From Acidiphilium acidophilum (GTDB lineage Bacteria > Pseudomonadota > Alphaproteobacteria > Acetobacterales > Acetobacteraceae): a DNA stretch of 64,000 nucleotides. Within the stretch, counting starts at the first letter, position 1. Each line of letters starts with the position of its first letter. Of this stretch, positions 50,807 through 61,621 are shown piece after piece. Position numbers and translations under genes: made by a program. The notes under the pieces are model-generated. The model saw nothing but the letters and a program-made list of their open reading frames with translations. It made no database searches and was not told the origin of the DNA. The stretch spans positions 3,145,501 through 3,209,500 of the forward strand of contig NZ_JAWXYB010000018.1 of NCBI RefSeq assembly GCF_033842475.1. Reading direction: 5' to 3'.

Positions 50807-52693
50807 ATGCTCTCGACGATCCGCAAATTGCTCGACAACTGGCTGGTTCGCGCCTTTTTCATGGTGCTGATCGCCGTGTTCATCTTCTGGGGGGTCTCCA
50901 GCGTGATCACCCAGCACGGGTCGAGCGAGGCGGTCGCCACCGTCGGCGGCCAGTCGATCCAGGCCGAGGACATCAACTCATCGTATCAGCAGCAGGTCAC
51001 CGCCTATGCGCAGGCGCATAACGGCGCGGAGCCGAGCCAGGGCGAGCGCCGCCTCTATGCCGGGGCCGCGCTGGGCCAGGCCATCGACCGCGCGACGATG
51101 GCGCTGGATGCCCGCCATCTCGGCGTCGTGGCACCGCCCGAGGCACTCCGGGCCCAGATTTTCGCGATGAGCGTGTTCGACGGTCCGGACGGCAAGTTCG
51201 ACAAGGCGACCTTCAATCAGGTGCTCGCCCAGCATAACCTGACCCCGGCGGCGTTCATGGCGGATATTTCGCGCGGCCTCAACGCGAGCCAGATCGTGCA
51301 GGCGATCACCGTGGGAGCCGTGGCCCCCGCGCCGCTGGTAAAGCAGATCTATGATTATGTCGGTCAGGAACGCACGATCGAGTACGCGCAACTCCCCTTC
51401 GCCGCCGCAACACCCCCGCCCCCGCCCGCGACGGCGGTGCTCAGGCGGTACTGGCGCGATCACCCCGGGCGGTTTTCAACCCCGGCGCTGCGCAAAGTCC
51501 AGGTGGTCATTCTCTCGCCCGCCCTGCTCGCGGCGGACCAGACCGTGACGAAGGCGGAACTCGACGCCGAATACAAGGATGAGGCCTCGAAATTCGGGCG
51601 CATCGCCAGCCGATCGGTCGAGATCATCACCGCCGAGGACGCACCGAGCGCGGCGAAACTCGCGGCCCTGTGGAACAAGGGCACGAGCTGGGCCGCAATG
51701 AAACAGGCCGCCAATGCCGCGAGCGCAACGGCAGTGACGTTCAACGACGCCCAGCCGGACCAGTTCCCCTCGGGGCGTCTGGCCAAGGCTGTGTTCGCCG
51801 CCACGCCGGATCAGGTGTCCGCGCCGGTGACCGGCGCGCTCGGCACCTATGTGTTCAAGGTGACCAAGGCCAATCCGGGCGGCACGACCCCGCTGGCCCA
51901 GGTGGAACCGCAGGTGAAGGCGGCGGTGCAATTGCGCAAGGCGCGTCACGTGGTGAATGCCAGCGTGACGAAATTGCAGGATGCGCTGGCGGGCAACACC
52001 TCGCTCGATCATCTGCCGGGGGATCTGCACCTCGTGGCGGTCGAGGGAACGCTCGATGCGGAGGGCATGACCGCCGAAGGCAAGCCCGCACCGATCCCCG
52101 GCCCGAAGGCCTTGCGCGCCGCGATCGTGAAATCCGCGTTCGATACCGCGCCGGGGGCGCAGCCGCGCGCGATCACCGGGCCGGATGACAGCTACTACGC
52201 GATCTCGGTGCAGAAGCTGATCCCCCCCGCGCTGAAACCCTACGACAAGGTCGCAACCGCAGTGCTGAGCGACTGGACCGGCGATCAGGTCAAGCGCCAG
52301 GAGGAGATTGCCGCCGCGTCCCTGATCAGTGCGGTGAAATCCGGCAAAACCTTCGCGCAAGCCGCGAACGCGGCGGGTCAGCCGATCACGACCTCGCCGC
52401 CGATGACCCGCGCAAAGCCCGCCGCCGGGGTTCCGGCCAAATTGCTGCCGATCATCTTCACGCTCAAGCCGGGCGAGCCGACCATGGTTGAAACCGAGAG
52501 CGAGTTCGTCGTGGGGGTGGTGAAAAGCATCACCGAACCCAAACCGGGCAGCAATCCCGCCATCGTGGCCCGCATTCAGACCTCGCTCGACAATGCGATG
52601 CAGACCGATATCCTGCAGACCTACGCGACCGCCCTGCGCAGCCGCTATCATGTAAAGATCAACGCCGCGAAACTGCACCAGATCAGTGACTGA
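50807..52693 (+). CDS. PpiD-like membrane-anchored periplasmic chaperone
   Basis: The 628-residue protein has a short cytoplasmic tail, one TM segment (VRAFFMVLIAVFIFWGVSSVI) and a long periplasmic part. The SurA-like N-domain (VATVGGQSIQAEDINSSYQQQ, LGQAIDRATMALDARHLGV, FNQVLAQHNLTPAAFMADISRG) is clear. The parvulin domain is weak, with no clean PPIase core visible, so it may act as a chaperone without isomerase activity. It assists outer-membrane and secreted proteins as they leave the Sec channel. Confidence 0.85.
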   Translation: MLSTIRKLLDNWLVRAFFMVLIAVFIFWGVSSVITQHGSSEAVATVGGQSIQAEDINSSYQQQVTAYAQAHNGAEPSQGERRLYAGAALGQAIDRATMALDARHLGVVAPPEALRAQIFAMSVFDGPDGKFDKATFNQVLAQHNLTPAAFMADISRGLNASQIVQAITVGAVAPAPLVKQIYDYVGQERTIEYAQLPFAAATPPPPPATAVLRRYWRDHPGRFSTPALRKVQVVILSPALLAADQTVTKAELDAEYKDEASKFGRIASRSVEIITAEDAPSAAKLAALWNKGTSWAAMKQAANAASATAVTFNDAQPDQFPSGRLAKAVFAATPDQVSAPVTGALGTYVFKVTKANPGGTTPLAQVEPQVKAAVQLRKARHVVNASVTKLQDALAGNTSLDHLPGDLHLVAVEGTLDAEGMTAEGKPAPIPGPKALRAAIVKSAFDTAPGAQPRAITGPDDSYYAISVQKLIPPALKPYDKVATAVLSDWTGDQVKRQEEIAAASLISAVKSGKTFAQAANAAGQPITTSPPMTRAKPAAGVPAKLLPIIFTLKPGEPTMVETESEFVVGVVKSITEPKPGSNPAIVARIQTSLDNAMQTDILQTYATALRSRYHVKINAAKLHQISD

Positions 52694-52702
52694 GGAGAGG
52701 TT

Positions 52703-54214
52703 ATGAACGCCGTGCCCGACCCGATGACCGGATTCCGCGCCGCCTATGAAGCAGGATCGGGCGCGCTGGTGTGGCGGGTGCTCGCGGCGGATCTGATCAC
52801 ACCGGTCGCGGCGTTCCTCAAGCTCGCCCACGGCAGGCCCTATTCCCTGCTGCTCGAAAGCGTCGAAGGCGGCGCGGCGCGCGGGCGATATTCAGTAATC
52901 GCGTTCGCGCCGGACCTCGTGTGGCGCTGCGAGAGCGGGGTCGTCAGCATCAATCGCGACGCGGCGCACGATACCGGGGCCTTCGTCGCCGATCATCGCG
53001 ATGCCTTCGCCAGCCTGCGCGCCCTGCTCGCGGAAACCCGGCTCGACCTTCCGGAGCATCTGCCGCCGATGACCGGCGGGCTGGTTGGCTACCTCGGCTA
53101 CGACATGGTCCGGCTGATGGAACGGCTGCCGGCGGATAATCCCGATGTGCTGGGCATTCCCGATGCGGTGCTGATGCGGCCGGGATTGTTCGCGATTTTC
53201 GATTCGGTGAACGACGAAATCACCCTCGCCGCCCCCGCCTGGCGGCGCGAGGGGGTCACGGCGGCGGATGCCTTTCAAGCCGCAACCGCGCGGATCGAGG
53301 CGGCGCAGGCAGCGCTCGAGCAGCCGACCCCCCACCTCACCGGCTCGCTCGCCCCCGCCGGTGTGCCGGTGCCCAACATGACCGAGGCCGATTTCAAGGC
53401 GATGGTCGCGCGCGGGAAAGAGTATATCGTCGCCGGGGACGTGTTTCAGGTCGTGGCGAGCCAGCGTTTCGCGCAGGACTTCACCGCCCCGCCCTTTGCG
53501 TTCTACCGCAGCCTGCGGCGGATCAACCCCGCCCCGTTCCTGTTTTTCCTCGATTTCGGCGCCTATCAGGCGGTGGGATCGAGCCCGGAAATCCTGGTGC
53601 GCCTGCGCGACGGCACCGTCACGATCCGCCCCCTTGCCGGAACCCGCCGGCGCGGCGCCAACCGCGCCGAGGACGAGGCCATGGAGAGCGAACTGCTCGA
53701 AGACCCCAAGGAACGCGCCGAGCACCTCATGCTGCTCGACCTCGCGCGCAACGATGTCGGCCGGGTCGCCAAAATCGGCTCGGTGGCGGTGACCGAGAGC
53801 TTCGCGATCGAGCGGTTTTCCCATGTGATGCACATCTCCTCCACGGTCGAAGGCACGATCCGGCCCGACGCCGATGCGCTGGACGCGCTGATCGCCGGGT
53901 TCCCCGCCGGGACGCTTTCGGGCGCTCCGAAAGTGCGGGCGATGGAAATCATCGAGGAGTTCGAACCCTCGCGGCGCGGCCTGTACGGCGGCTGCATCGG
54001 CTATTTCGCCGCGAACGGCACGATGGACACGTGCATCGCGCTGCGCACCGCGCTGATCAAGGACCATAAACTCTACGTCCAATCGGGCGTCGGCATCGTC
54101 GCGGATTCCGATCCCGACGCGGAATATGCCGAAAGCCTGCAAAAGGCCCGCGCGCTGTTCCGCGCCGCCGAGGATGCGGTGAACTACGTGAGCGTGAACC
54201 GGAGCGCGCCATGA
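52703..54214 (+). CDS. trpE: Anthranilate synthase component I
   Basis: The 503-residue protein has [22 protein letters not shown] (tryptophan feedback region), [15 protein letters not shown], and the chorismate-binding core [53 protein letters not shown] and [20 protein letters not shown]. It makes anthranilate from chorismate with the glutaminase TrpG. A GAGGAGA site precedes the ATG. It overlaps the trpGD gene by 4 bp and is probably inhibited by tryptophan. Confidence 0.95.
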   Translation: MNAVPDPMTGFRAAYEAGSGALVWRVLAADLITPVAAFLKLAHGRPYSLLLESVEGGAARGRYSVIAFAPDLVWRCESGVVSINRDAAHDTGAFVADHRDAFASLRALLAETRLDLPEHLPPMTGGLVGYLGYDMVRLMERLPADNPDVLGIPDAVLMRPGLFAIFDSVNDEITLAAPAWRREGVTAADAFQAATARIEAAQAALEQPTPHLTGSLAPAGVPVPNMTEADFKAMVARGKEYIVAGDVFQVVASQRFAQDFTAPPFAFYRSLRRINPAPFLFFLDFGAYQAVGSSPEILVRLRDGTVTIRPLAGTRRRGANRAEDEAMESELLEDPKERAEHLMLLDLARNDVGRVAKIGSVAVTESFAIERFSHVMHISSTVEGTIRPDADALDALIAGFPAGTLSGAPKVRAMEIIEEFEPSRRGLYGGCIGYFAANGTMDTCIALRTALIKDHKLYVQSGVGIVADSDPDAEYAESLQKARALFRAAEDAVNYVSVNRSAP

Positions 54215-55836
54215 TCCTGATCATCGACAATTACGACAGCTTCACCTTCAACCTCGTGCATTTCTTCGGCGATCTCGGGGCCGATTGCGTGGTCCGGCGC
54301 AACGACCGGATCACCCCGGAGGAAGTGCTGGCCCTGCAGCCCGAGGCGATCGTGCTCTCGCCCGGCCCCTGCACCCCGAACGAGGCGGGGATCTGCCTCG
54401 ACCTGATCCACGCCGCCGCCGGCAAGGTGCCGATCCTCGGGGTCTGCCTCGGTCATCAGGCGATCGGCCAGGCGTTCGGCGGCGTGGTGAAACGCGCGCC
54501 GCAGCCGATGCACGGCAAGATGGCCGCGATCCGCCATCAGGGCAGCGACATTTTCGCAGGCGTGCCGGACGCGTTCGAGGCGACCCGGTATCATTCGCTG
54601 ATCGTCGAGCGCGACACCCTGCCCGAAACGCTGGTACCGACCGCCTTCACCGAAGACGGGCTGATCATGGGAATGCGGCATCGCGACCTGCCGATTTTCG
54701 GTGTGCAGTTCCACCCCGAGAGCATCGCGACCGCGCATGGCCACACGTTGCTGCGCAATTTCCTGGCGCTGGCACGGGGCCGCAACCAGGGTTCCGCCGA
54801 GATTCTGGCCGATCTGAAACCGGTGCTCGACCGTCTGGCACGGGGCGACAAGCTGAGCGAAGACCTCTCGGAAGCCGCCTTCGGCGCGATCATCGACGGA
54901 AAATCGAACGACGCCCAGATTGCCGGGATGCTGCTCGCGATGCGGGTGCGCGGGGAGACCGTGGCCGAACTCACCGGAGCGGTACGCGCGATGCGCGAGC
55001 GGATGCGCGCGATCAAGGCCCCCGAGGGCGCGATCGACGTGTGCGGCACCGGCGGCGACGGCGTGGGCACGCTGAATATCTCGACCGCGGTAACCTTCGT
55101 CCTCGCCGGACTGGGCGTGCCGGTGGCCAAGCACGGCAATCGCGCGCTCTCCTCGCGCGCAGGCGCGGCGGATGTGCTGACCGCCCTCGGCGTCGCGGTG
55201 GAACCGCCGTTCGAGCGGCTCTCGGCCATCCTGAACGAGGCCGGGTGTGTGTTCCTGTACGCGCCGCGCCATCATGCCGGGCTGCGCCATGCGGCGGCGG
55301 CACGGATCGCGCTCGGCACCCGCACCATTTTCAACCTGCTCGGCCCGCTCGCCAACCCCGCCTCCGTCCGGCGACAGCTGGTCGGCGTGTTCGACCCGGT
55401 CTGGGCGCGGCCGATGGCGGAGAGCCTGGCCCAGCTCGGAACCGAGCGGGCGATGGTGGTGCACGGCCAGGGCCTCGATGAATTGACGCTGGTGGGCGAA
55501 AGCCGGATCGTGCTGCTCGATCACGGGGCGATCTCGGAGACCAGCGTGACCCCCGAGGAGGCCGGACTGGCGCGCGCCCCGCTCGCCGCGATCATCGGCG
55601 GGGATGCCGCGCATAATGCCGGGCGGCTCCGCGCGCTGCTCGATGGCGAGGCCGGGGCCTATCGCGACGCCGTGTTGCTCAACGCGGCGGCAGGTCTGAT
55701 CGTGGCGGGCCGGGCCGATGATTTCCGCACCGGTGCGGAAATCGCCGCCGGCTCGATCGACAGCGGCGCGGCGCGCGCGGCGCTGGAGCGGCTGCGGCGG
55801 GCAAGTGCGACAACCACCCTGGAGCCCGCCCGATGA
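54211..55836 (+). CDS. trpGD: TrpG-TrpD fusion
   Basis: One uninterrupted 541-residue protein combines two enzymes. Residues 1-190 are the glutaminase Trp[19 protein letters not shown], the nucleophile Cys79 in [15 protein letters not shown] and the catalytic His-Glu in QFHPES. Residues about 200-541 are TrpD, anthranilate phosphoribosyltransferase: [39 protein letters not shown] and [16 protein letters not shown]. No stop or frame change separates them. It overlaps trpE and trpC by 4 bp each. Similar fusions exist in enterobacteria; most alphaproteobacteria have separate genes (family knowledge). Confidence 0.95.
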   Translation: MILIIDNYDSFTFNLVHFFGDLGADCVVRRNDRITPEEVLALQPEAIVLSPGPCTPNEAGICLDLIHAAAGKVPILGVCLGHQAIGQAFGGVVKRAPQPMHGKMAAIRHQGSDIFAGVPDAFEATRYHSLIVERDTLPETLVPTAFTEDGLIMGMRHRDLPIFGVQFHPESIATAHGHTLLRNFLALARGRNQGSAEILADLKPVLDRLARGDKLSEDLSEAAFGAIIDGKSNDAQIAGMLLAMRVRGETVAELTGAVRAMRERMRAIKAPEGAIDVCGTGGDGVGTLNISTAVTFVLAGLGVPVAKHGNRALSSRAGAADVLTALGVAVEPPFERLSAILNEAGCVFLYAPRHHAGLRHAAAARIALGTRTIFNLLGPLANPASVRRQLVGVFDPVWARPMAESLAQLGTERAMVVHGQGLDELTLVGESRIVLLDHGAISETSVTPEEAGLARAPLAAIIGGDAAHNAGRLRALLDGEAGAYRDAVLLNAAAGLIVAGRADDFRTGAEIAAGSIDSGAARAALERLRRASATTTLEPAR

Positions 55837-56642
55837 ACGACGCCCAAACCGACATCCTGCGCCGGATCTGCGACGATACCCGCACCGAAACCGCGCGGCG
55901 GCGGAGCGAATGCGATCTCGATACCGTCAAGGGCCTCGCGCGGGATGCCGAGCCACCCCGTGGGTTCGCGCGGGCGCTGATGGATGCCGCGGCGTCGGGC
56001 CGCACCGGGTTGATCGCGGAAATCAAGAAAGCCTCGCCGAGCGCCGGGCTGATCCGCGCCGATTTCGATCCGGCGGCGATCGCGCGCGCGTATAAGGAGG
56101 GCGGCGCGGTCTGCCTTTCGGTGCTGACCGACGGCAAATATTTCCAGGGCGACATCGCGCATTTCACGGCGGCGCGCGCGGCGGTCGATCTGCCGATGCT
56201 GCGCAAGGATTTCATCCTCGACGAGTGGCAGATTTACGAGAGCCGCGCGATCGGGGCGGATTGCATCCTGCTGATCATGGCCGCCCTCACCGATGACGAG
56301 GCCCGCCGCTTCGAGGAACTGGCAACCGCACTCGACATGACCGTTCTGGCCGAGGTCCATGACGATACCGAACTCGAACGGGCGCTCGGGCTGCGGGCAC
56401 GGCTGGTCGGGATCAACAACCGCGATCTCAAGACCATGACCACCGATATCAGCCTGTCCGAGCGGATGGCCGCGACTATACCGCCGGAGCGTTTCGTGGT
56501 GGCGGAAAGCGGCATCCGCGATTTCGCCGATATCGAACGGCTCAAGGCCGCCGGGGTCCAGGGCATTCTGGTCGGCGAAAGCCTGATGCGTCAGGACGAC
56601 ATCACCAAAGCGACCCGCGCGCTGCTCGGCGTGGGGTCATGA
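55833..56642 (+). CDS. trpC: Indole-3-glycerol phosphate synthase
   Basis: The 269-residue TIM-barrel protein has [20 protein letters not shown] with the catalytic Lys, [48 protein letters not shown] and [30 protein letters not shown]. It forms the indole ring in tryptophan synthesis. It is separate from TrpF. It overlaps moaC by 4 bp. Confidence 0.95.
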   Translation: MNDAQTDILRRICDDTRTETARRRSECDLDTVKGLARDAEPPRGFARALMDAAASGRTGLIAEIKKASPSAGLIRADFDPAAIARAYKEGGAVCLSVLTDGKYFQGDIAHFTAARAAVDLPMLRKDFILDEWQIYESRAIGADCILLIMAALTDDEARRFEELATALDMTVLAEVHDDTELERALGLRARLVGINNRDLKTMTTDISLSERMAATIPPERFVVAESGIRDFADIERLKAAGVQGILVGESLMRQDDITKATRALLGVGS

Positions 56643-57112
56643 GCCTCACCCATATCGATGCGACCGGCGCGGCCCGCATGGTCGATGTCTCGGCCAAGCC
56701 GGCCACGGTGCGGGATGCCGCAGCCTCCTGTCACGTCACGATGCGGCCGGAAACCCTCGCTCTCGTCCTCGACGGCGCCGCGAAAAAGGGCGATGTCCTG
56801 GCAACCGCGCGGATCGCCGGCATCATGGCGGCGAAACGCACGGCGGATCTGATCCCGTTATGTCATCCGCTCGCGATTGCCTCGGTGACGGTGGACCTGA
56901 CGCCGGATGCGGCGCTGCCCGGCATCCATGTCCGCGCCGTCGTGCGCACCACGGGACCGACCGGGGTGGAAATGGAAGCGCTCACCGCCGCCTCGGTCGC
57001 GGCGCTGACGATTTATGACATGTTGAAGGCAGCCGATCGCGCCATGCGGATCGAGGCGCTGCGGGTCGTGGCGAAATCCGGCGGCAAGTCGGGCGATTTC
57101 ACCCAGGAGTGA
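56639..57112 (+). CDS. moaC: Cyclic pyranopterin monophosphate synthase
   Basis: The 157-residue protein has [20 protein letters not shown] near the start, [20 protein letters not shown] with the active-site His, [32 protein letters not shown] and a C-terminal KSGGKSGDF. It completes the first step of molybdopterin synthesis after MoaA. Its link to the trp operon is a positional coupling also seen in other alphaproteobacteria, where moeA often follows; here the IS lies 158 bp downstream instead. Confidence 0.95.
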   Translation: MSLTHIDATGAARMVDVSAKPATVRDAAASCHVTMRPETLALVLDGAAKKGDVLATARIAGIMAAKRTADLIPLCHPLAIASVTVDLTPDAALPGIHVRAVVRTTGPTGVEMEALTAASVAALTIYDMLKAADRAMRIEALRVVAKSGGKSGDFTQE

Positions 57113-57270
57113 GCGTTGCGGGACGGTTCAGTGATCGAGGCCGGGCACACGCCCAATATTTAGTCATTCGTGAATAAAAATTATAAATATTGCGTCTTTA
57201 TTGAGATCGTTGTGTCATTCAACCGTCATAAATGACAAATCCGTATGCAGTTTCCGCTGCCGTTACAGCC
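57113..57270. other. A+T-rich spacer with two inverted repeats before the second IS
   Basis: CAATATTTA (57154-57162) faces TAAATATTG (57184-57192). TGTCATT (57213-57219) faces AATGACA (57231-57237). The first pair could be a terminator-like hairpin or a regulator site for the genes on either side. The last nine bases are the target duplication of the IS. No gene is seen. Confidence 0.5.
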
Positions 57271-58623
57271 GGTGGTGTAACCTGACGTCTGGAAATTCAT
57301 TTTGGGTTGGGAGTTGGTGCCCTTGCCGGGGCATGCCCCGGCAAGGGCTGTTCATTCTGGTATTCCATGCAGTTGTTCACACCAACATGGAGACCGATGA
57401 ATGGACGCCAAAAAGGATACGATTATCGAGGCACTTTTGGAACATCTGATCGAAAACGGCGCAGGCGATATCGCCACGGTATTTGCCAGGACCTTCGAAC
57501 TCGCCATGCAGATCGAGCGCGAACGCTTCCTCCACGCCAGTCACTACGAGCGCAACCCCGATCGTCAGGGTTACGCCAATGGCTACAAGCCCAAGCGGAT
57601 CGATACCCCGGCCGGGTCGATCACCGTCGATGTCCCCAAAACCGCCGGTCACGTGGGCGAACCCTTCTACCCACAGTCCCTCGAACGCGGCCGACGCTCG
57701 GTCCGCGCCGTCATGGTCGCCGTCGCCGAAATGTACATCAAAGGCGTCTCCACCCGCGACGTCGAGGCCGTCATGCGCGAATTCGGCATCGAAAGCCTCT
57801 CCTCCGCTCAGGTCAGCCGCGCCAGCAAGCTGCTCGATGACGAACTCGCCGCCTGGCGCACCCGACCCCTCGCCGAGATCCGCTACCTCATCCTCGACGC
57901 CAGATATGAAAAAATGCGCGATAATGGCGTCGTCCGCGATGCCGCCGTGCTCTCGGCCATCGGCATCGGACCCGATGAACGCCGCCGTGTCCTCGGCGTC
58001 TCGGTCGCCCTTTCCGAGGCCGAAGTCCATTGGCGTGCCTTCCTCGAAAGCCTCCATCAGCGTGGCCTGCGAGGCGTCGAATTCATCGTCTCCGATGACC
58101 ATGCCGGATTGCACGCCGCACGCCGCGCCGTCTTCGGCGCCGCACACTGGCAACGATGCCAGTTCCACCTCGCCCAAAACGCCATCCACCACGCCCCCAA
58201 CCACGCCATCCGCAAACGCATCGGCGCAGAACTCCGGACCGTCTGGAACGCAAATTCCCTCGCCGCTGCCCAGATCGCTCTCACAACCCTCGTCAATGCC
58301 TATCGCGACACCGCACCAAAGCTCGCCGATTGGCTCGAACGAAATATCCCCGAAGGCCTCACCGTCTTCACACTGCCAGAACCCCACCAGCGCCGGCTTC
58401 GCACTTCCAACCCCATGGAACGCGGCATCCAGCAGGAACTCAAACGCCGCACCACCAAAATCAGGGTCTTCCCCAACGAAGCCTCCCTCGAACGCCTCGT
58501 CAGCGCCGTCCTCGTCGAAATCGATGAAAAATGGGCCGCCGACACCAAGGGCTACATCAAGTGGGACTACCAGGATGCCTGACCCCCGCTCGCCCTATTT
58601 TCCAGACATCAGGTTGCTCAATC
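57271..58623 (+). mobile_element. IS256-family insertion sequence, copy 2
   Basis: This 1353-bp element has the same ends, the same orientation and the same transposase as the copy at 12097-13449. A 9-bp target duplication GTTACAGCC flanks it (57262-57270 and 58624-58632). It sits in the A+T-rich spacer between moaC and the glycosyltransferase and appears not to break a gene. Confidence 0.96.
57401..58582 (+). CDS. IS256-family (mutator-type) transposase, copy 2
   Basis: The 393-residue protein has the same sequence as the copy 1 transposase, including the DDE core motifs LILDARYEK, VSDDHAGL and SNPMERGIQQELKRR. An intact frame and matching sequence show that both copies are recent and could still be active. 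Confidence 0.96.
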   Translation: MDAKKDTIIEALLEHLIENGAGDIATVFARTFELAMQIERERFLHASHYERNPDRQGYANGYKPKRIDTPAGSITVDVPKTAGHVGEPFYPQSLERGRRSVRAVMVAVAEMYIKGVSTRDVEAVMREFGIESLSSAQVSRASKLLDDELAAWRTRPLAEIRYLILDARYEKMRDNGVVRDAAVLSAIGIGPDERRRVLGVSVALSEAEVHWRAFLESLHQRGLRGVEFIVSDDHAGLHAARRAVFGAAHWQRCQFHLAQNAIHHAPNHAIRKRIGAELRTVWNANSLAAAQIALTTLVNAYRDTAPKLADWLERNIPEGLTVFTLPEPHQRRLRTSNPMERGIQQELKRRTTKIRVFPNEASLERLVSAVLVEIDEKWAADTKGYIKWDYQDA

Positions 58624-58748
58624 GTTACAGCCTCGTTGCGGTGAAAACATTTGAATGATGCGGGAATTCTATCTATTGCTGAGGCGACCGGGTTCACGCG
58701 GACGCGGATCACAGGTTGGGCTTCCGGCGACCAAAAAGGATAGACTGA

Positions 58749-61457
58749 ATGGCGAAACAGCCAGACACCAACGGTGTGGACCGCACGAAGCGCTCCGACC
58801 TTCCCCTCGTGCGGCCCGGCCGTGTGATCCTCGGCTATCTCGACCGGATCGAGGATGCCTCGCTGGTCGGCTGGGCCGTGGACTCGCTGGTGCCCGATCG
58901 CACCCTGACCATGCGCGTGCTGATCGACGGCCAGATCGCCGATGTGATCTCCTGCGACGTCAACCGGCCCGATACCGCGCCGCTGAATCTCCCGACCACC
59001 CGAGTCGGTTTCGACTACATGATCCCGCTGCGGTTTCAGGACGGTCTGCGCCATGTCCTGTCCTTTGCCACGCTCGACGGCGACCCGATCAGCCTGCCGA
59101 CGCGCGGTGGCCTCGTCCTGCCCGAACTCCATTTCTGCCTGAAAACCCGCATCCATATCGAGGGCGTGCTCGATGGATTGGTCGATGGCATGATCCAGGG
59201 CTGGGTCGTCCGCGTCGATGAACGAACGAACACAAAAATGGGCGGCGTCCGCGTCCTGATCTCGACCAAGGGACAGCCGCTCGCCGAACTCACCGCCAAT
59301 GAATTCCGCGCCGATGTCGCCGAGGCAACCGGCGCCGATCCGTCCTGCGGGTTTTCCTACGCGCTGCCCCCCGAATTGCGCACCGGCAAATCGATCGTGC
59401 TCGATTTCCACGCCATGCCGGACCGTATTCTGCTGCGCGGCAGCCCGCTCGAACTGGCGATCCCCGCCGAAGCCGAACGCGCCCGGCTGAGCAGCCTGAT
59501 CGACCGGGCCGATGAGTTGTTCCGCTACGCCTACCATCTGCGGCGGGAATTAAAGGCGGCGATGCTGGCGGAACGGCTGACGCTCGGCAATTACGAAAGC
59601 TGGGTTCGCCAGAGCCGGAAACACGTTCCGGCCCGCGCCACCGCCCGTTACGGCGCGATCGGCGGATCGCCGCTGGTATCGATCCTGTGCCCGGTATTCC
59701 GCCCCAACCAGGCGGAATTTCTGGCCGCGATCGACTCGGTGCGGGCCCAGACCTATCCCAACTGGGAACTCATCCTGGTCGATGACGCGAGCAAGGACGA
59801 GGCGCTCTCCGAAACGCTGGACCGGATGGCCAGGGTCGATCCACGGATCAGGCTCATCGTCCTGCCCCGCAATGGCGGCATCGCGGCAGCGACCAATAAG
59901 GCCCTCGAAGCCGCCACCGGCGAGGTCACTGCGTTTTTCGATCACGACGATGTGCTGGAACCCTTCGCGCTCGACGTCATGCTGCGCGCCCGCACCGCAA
60001 CCGGTGCCCGGCTGCTCTACTCGGACGAAGACAAGATCGACCGCAGCGGGCGCGTCTCCGAGCCGAACTTCAAGCCGGATTTCAATTATCGCTTCCTGCT
60101 CGACCTCAATTACATCTGTCACCTCGTCATCGCCGATACCGCATTGTTGCGCGAGGCCGGCGGGCTCGACCCCCGGTTCGACGGAGCACAGGATCACGAC
60201 CTGCTGCTGCGGCTCGCCGAAAAGCTGCTGGCGCACGAAATCCATCACGTCCCCGAAATCCTGTATCACTGGCGCATCACCGCGCAATCGACCGCCGGGG
60301 GCGCCGCAGCGAAGCCACGCGCGGCGCTGGCCGGCGAGGTCGCGGTGGCCGAACATCTCAAACGGCGCAATCTGCCCGCCAAGGTCGAGCGGCGCGGCAG
60401 CCTGACCTGCTACCAGACCAGCTTCCGGCTGACCGAAAATCCCGGGATCTCGATCCTGATCCCGTTCCGCAACCATATCGACCTGACCCGCCAATGCGTC
60501 GAGGCGATCCGCGCCCATTCCGACGGCATGAAAATCGAGATCCTCCTGCTCGACAACTGGTCCCAGGGTGCCGAGGCCGAGGCCTTCTGCACCGAGCAGG
60601 GCAACGAACCCGATACCAAAGTGCTGCGGATCGCCGAGCCGTTCAATTATTCGCTGATCAACAATCGCGGGGTCGCGGCGGCGGCGCATCCGTTCCTGCT
60701 GTTCATGAATAACGATGTCATCGTCAATGACCCCTCATGGCTGCGCACCCTGCTGAACGAGGCATTGACCGACCCGAGGGTCGGCGCCGTCGGTGCCAAG
60801 CTGCTCTACCCCAACGGGACGGTGCAGCATGCCGGCGTGGTGCTCGGCGTCGGCGGCGTGGCGGACCATGCGTTTCGCGGCCTCCCCAGCAGCGCGCCGG
60901 GCTATATCGCCCACGCGATCGCGGCGCGCGAGGTCGCGGCGGTGACGGCGGCGTGCATGCTGGTCCGGCGCGAGGCGTTCGAGGCCGCCGGCGGGTTCGA
61001 CGAGGCCGAACTCGGCATCGCGTTCAACGATGTCGATCTGTGCATCAAGATCCGCGAGGCCGGCTACCGGATCGTGTTCACGCCGGACGTGGTGTGCGAA
61101 CATCGCGAGAGCATGAGCCGGGGCGACGATCTCGACGAGGATAAACTCTCCCGCTTCATGCGCGAGAACGAGGCGATGCGCGGCCGCTGGGGGCATCTGC
61201 TGGCGCATGATCCGTTCTACAATCGCCATTTCACCCGCGAGGGCGGGCTTTACCGCGATCTGCGCTCCCTCGACCCGAAGGACGAAACGCCGATCGCGCG
61301 AACCCCGGCGCAGCCCTACCCGATCGCCCCGGTGCACGCACCCCGCACCCCCGCCCCGTCCCGGCCCGCAAAGCCCGCGCGGGCGGCAAAGCCGGTGGCG
61401 CCGCCCGCGCGCGCCAAAAGCGGCGGCGCGAAAGATCAGAGGGTGACGCCGCGATAA
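58749..61457 (+). CDS. Two-domain GT2-type glycosyltransferase
   Basis: The 902-residue protein has three parts. Residues 1-270 are a beta-rich N-terminal domain (VILGYLDRIEDASLVGWAVDS). A first GT-A domain starts near residue 307 (VSILCPVFRPNQAEF, VDDASKDEALSE, FFDHDDVLEP). A second starts near residue 567 (GISILIPFRNHIDLTRQ, LFMNNDVIVNDPSWL, AGGFDEAELGIAFNDVDLCIKIREAGYRIVFTPDVVCEH). The C-terminal tail is rich in Pro and Ala. The sugar and acceptor cannot be read; such proteins often build O-antigen or rhamnan chains. Confidence 0.85.
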   Translation: MAKQPDTNGVDRTKRSDLPLVRPGRVILGYLDRIEDASLVGWAVDSLVPDRTLTMRVLIDGQIADVISCDVNRPDTAPLNLPTTRVGFDYMIPLRFQDGLRHVLSFATLDGDPISLPTRGGLVLPELHFCLKTRIHIEGVLDGLVDGMIQGWVVRVDERTNTKMGGVRVLISTKGQPLAELTANEFRADVAEATGADPSCGFSYALPPELRTGKSIVLDFHAMPDRILLRGSPLELAIPAEAERARLSSLIDRADELFRYAYHLRRELKAAMLAERLTLGNYESWVRQSRKHVPARATARYGAIGGSPLVSILCPVFRPNQAEFLAAIDSVRAQTYPNWELILVDDASKDEALSETLDRMARVDPRIRLIVLPRNGGIAAATNKALEAATGEVTAFFDHDDVLEPFALDVMLRARTATGARLLYSDEDKIDRSGRVSEPNFKPDFNYRFLLDLNYICHLVIADTALLREAGGLDPRFDGAQDHDLLLRLAEKLLAHEIHHVPEILYHWRITAQSTAGGAAAKPRAALAGEVAVAEHLKRRNLPAKVERRGSLTCYQTSFRLTENPGISILIPFRNHIDLTRQCVEAIRAHSDGMKIEILLLDNWSQGAEAEAFCTEQGNEPDTKVLRIAEPFNYSLINNRGVAAAAHPFLLFMNNDVIVNDPSWLRTLLNEALTDPRVGAVGAKLLYPNGTVQHAGVVLGVGGVADHAFRGLPSSAPGYIAHAIAAREVAAVTAACMLVRREAFEAAGGFDEAELGIAFNDVDLCIKIREAGYRIVFTPDVVCEHRESMSRGDDLDEDKLSRFMRENEAMRGRWGHLLAHDPFYNRHFTREGGLYRDLRSLDPKDETPIARTPAQPYPIAPVHAPRTPAPSRPAKPARAAKPVAPPARAKSGGAKDQRVTPR

Positions 61458-61621
61458 GGCGCGTGCCGCACTGCATCGTGCCATGTGGTGTCGTCGCCCG
61501 CGACGAGCGCTGATCGCAAGGAGCTGAGGTCACGACAGGCGGCAACGGCGCGTCAGCCGTTGTCGCCATCCGTGCAAATCCCCTCTTTCTCACCCCCCGC
61601 CTGACATGCTGTTATGCGGAC

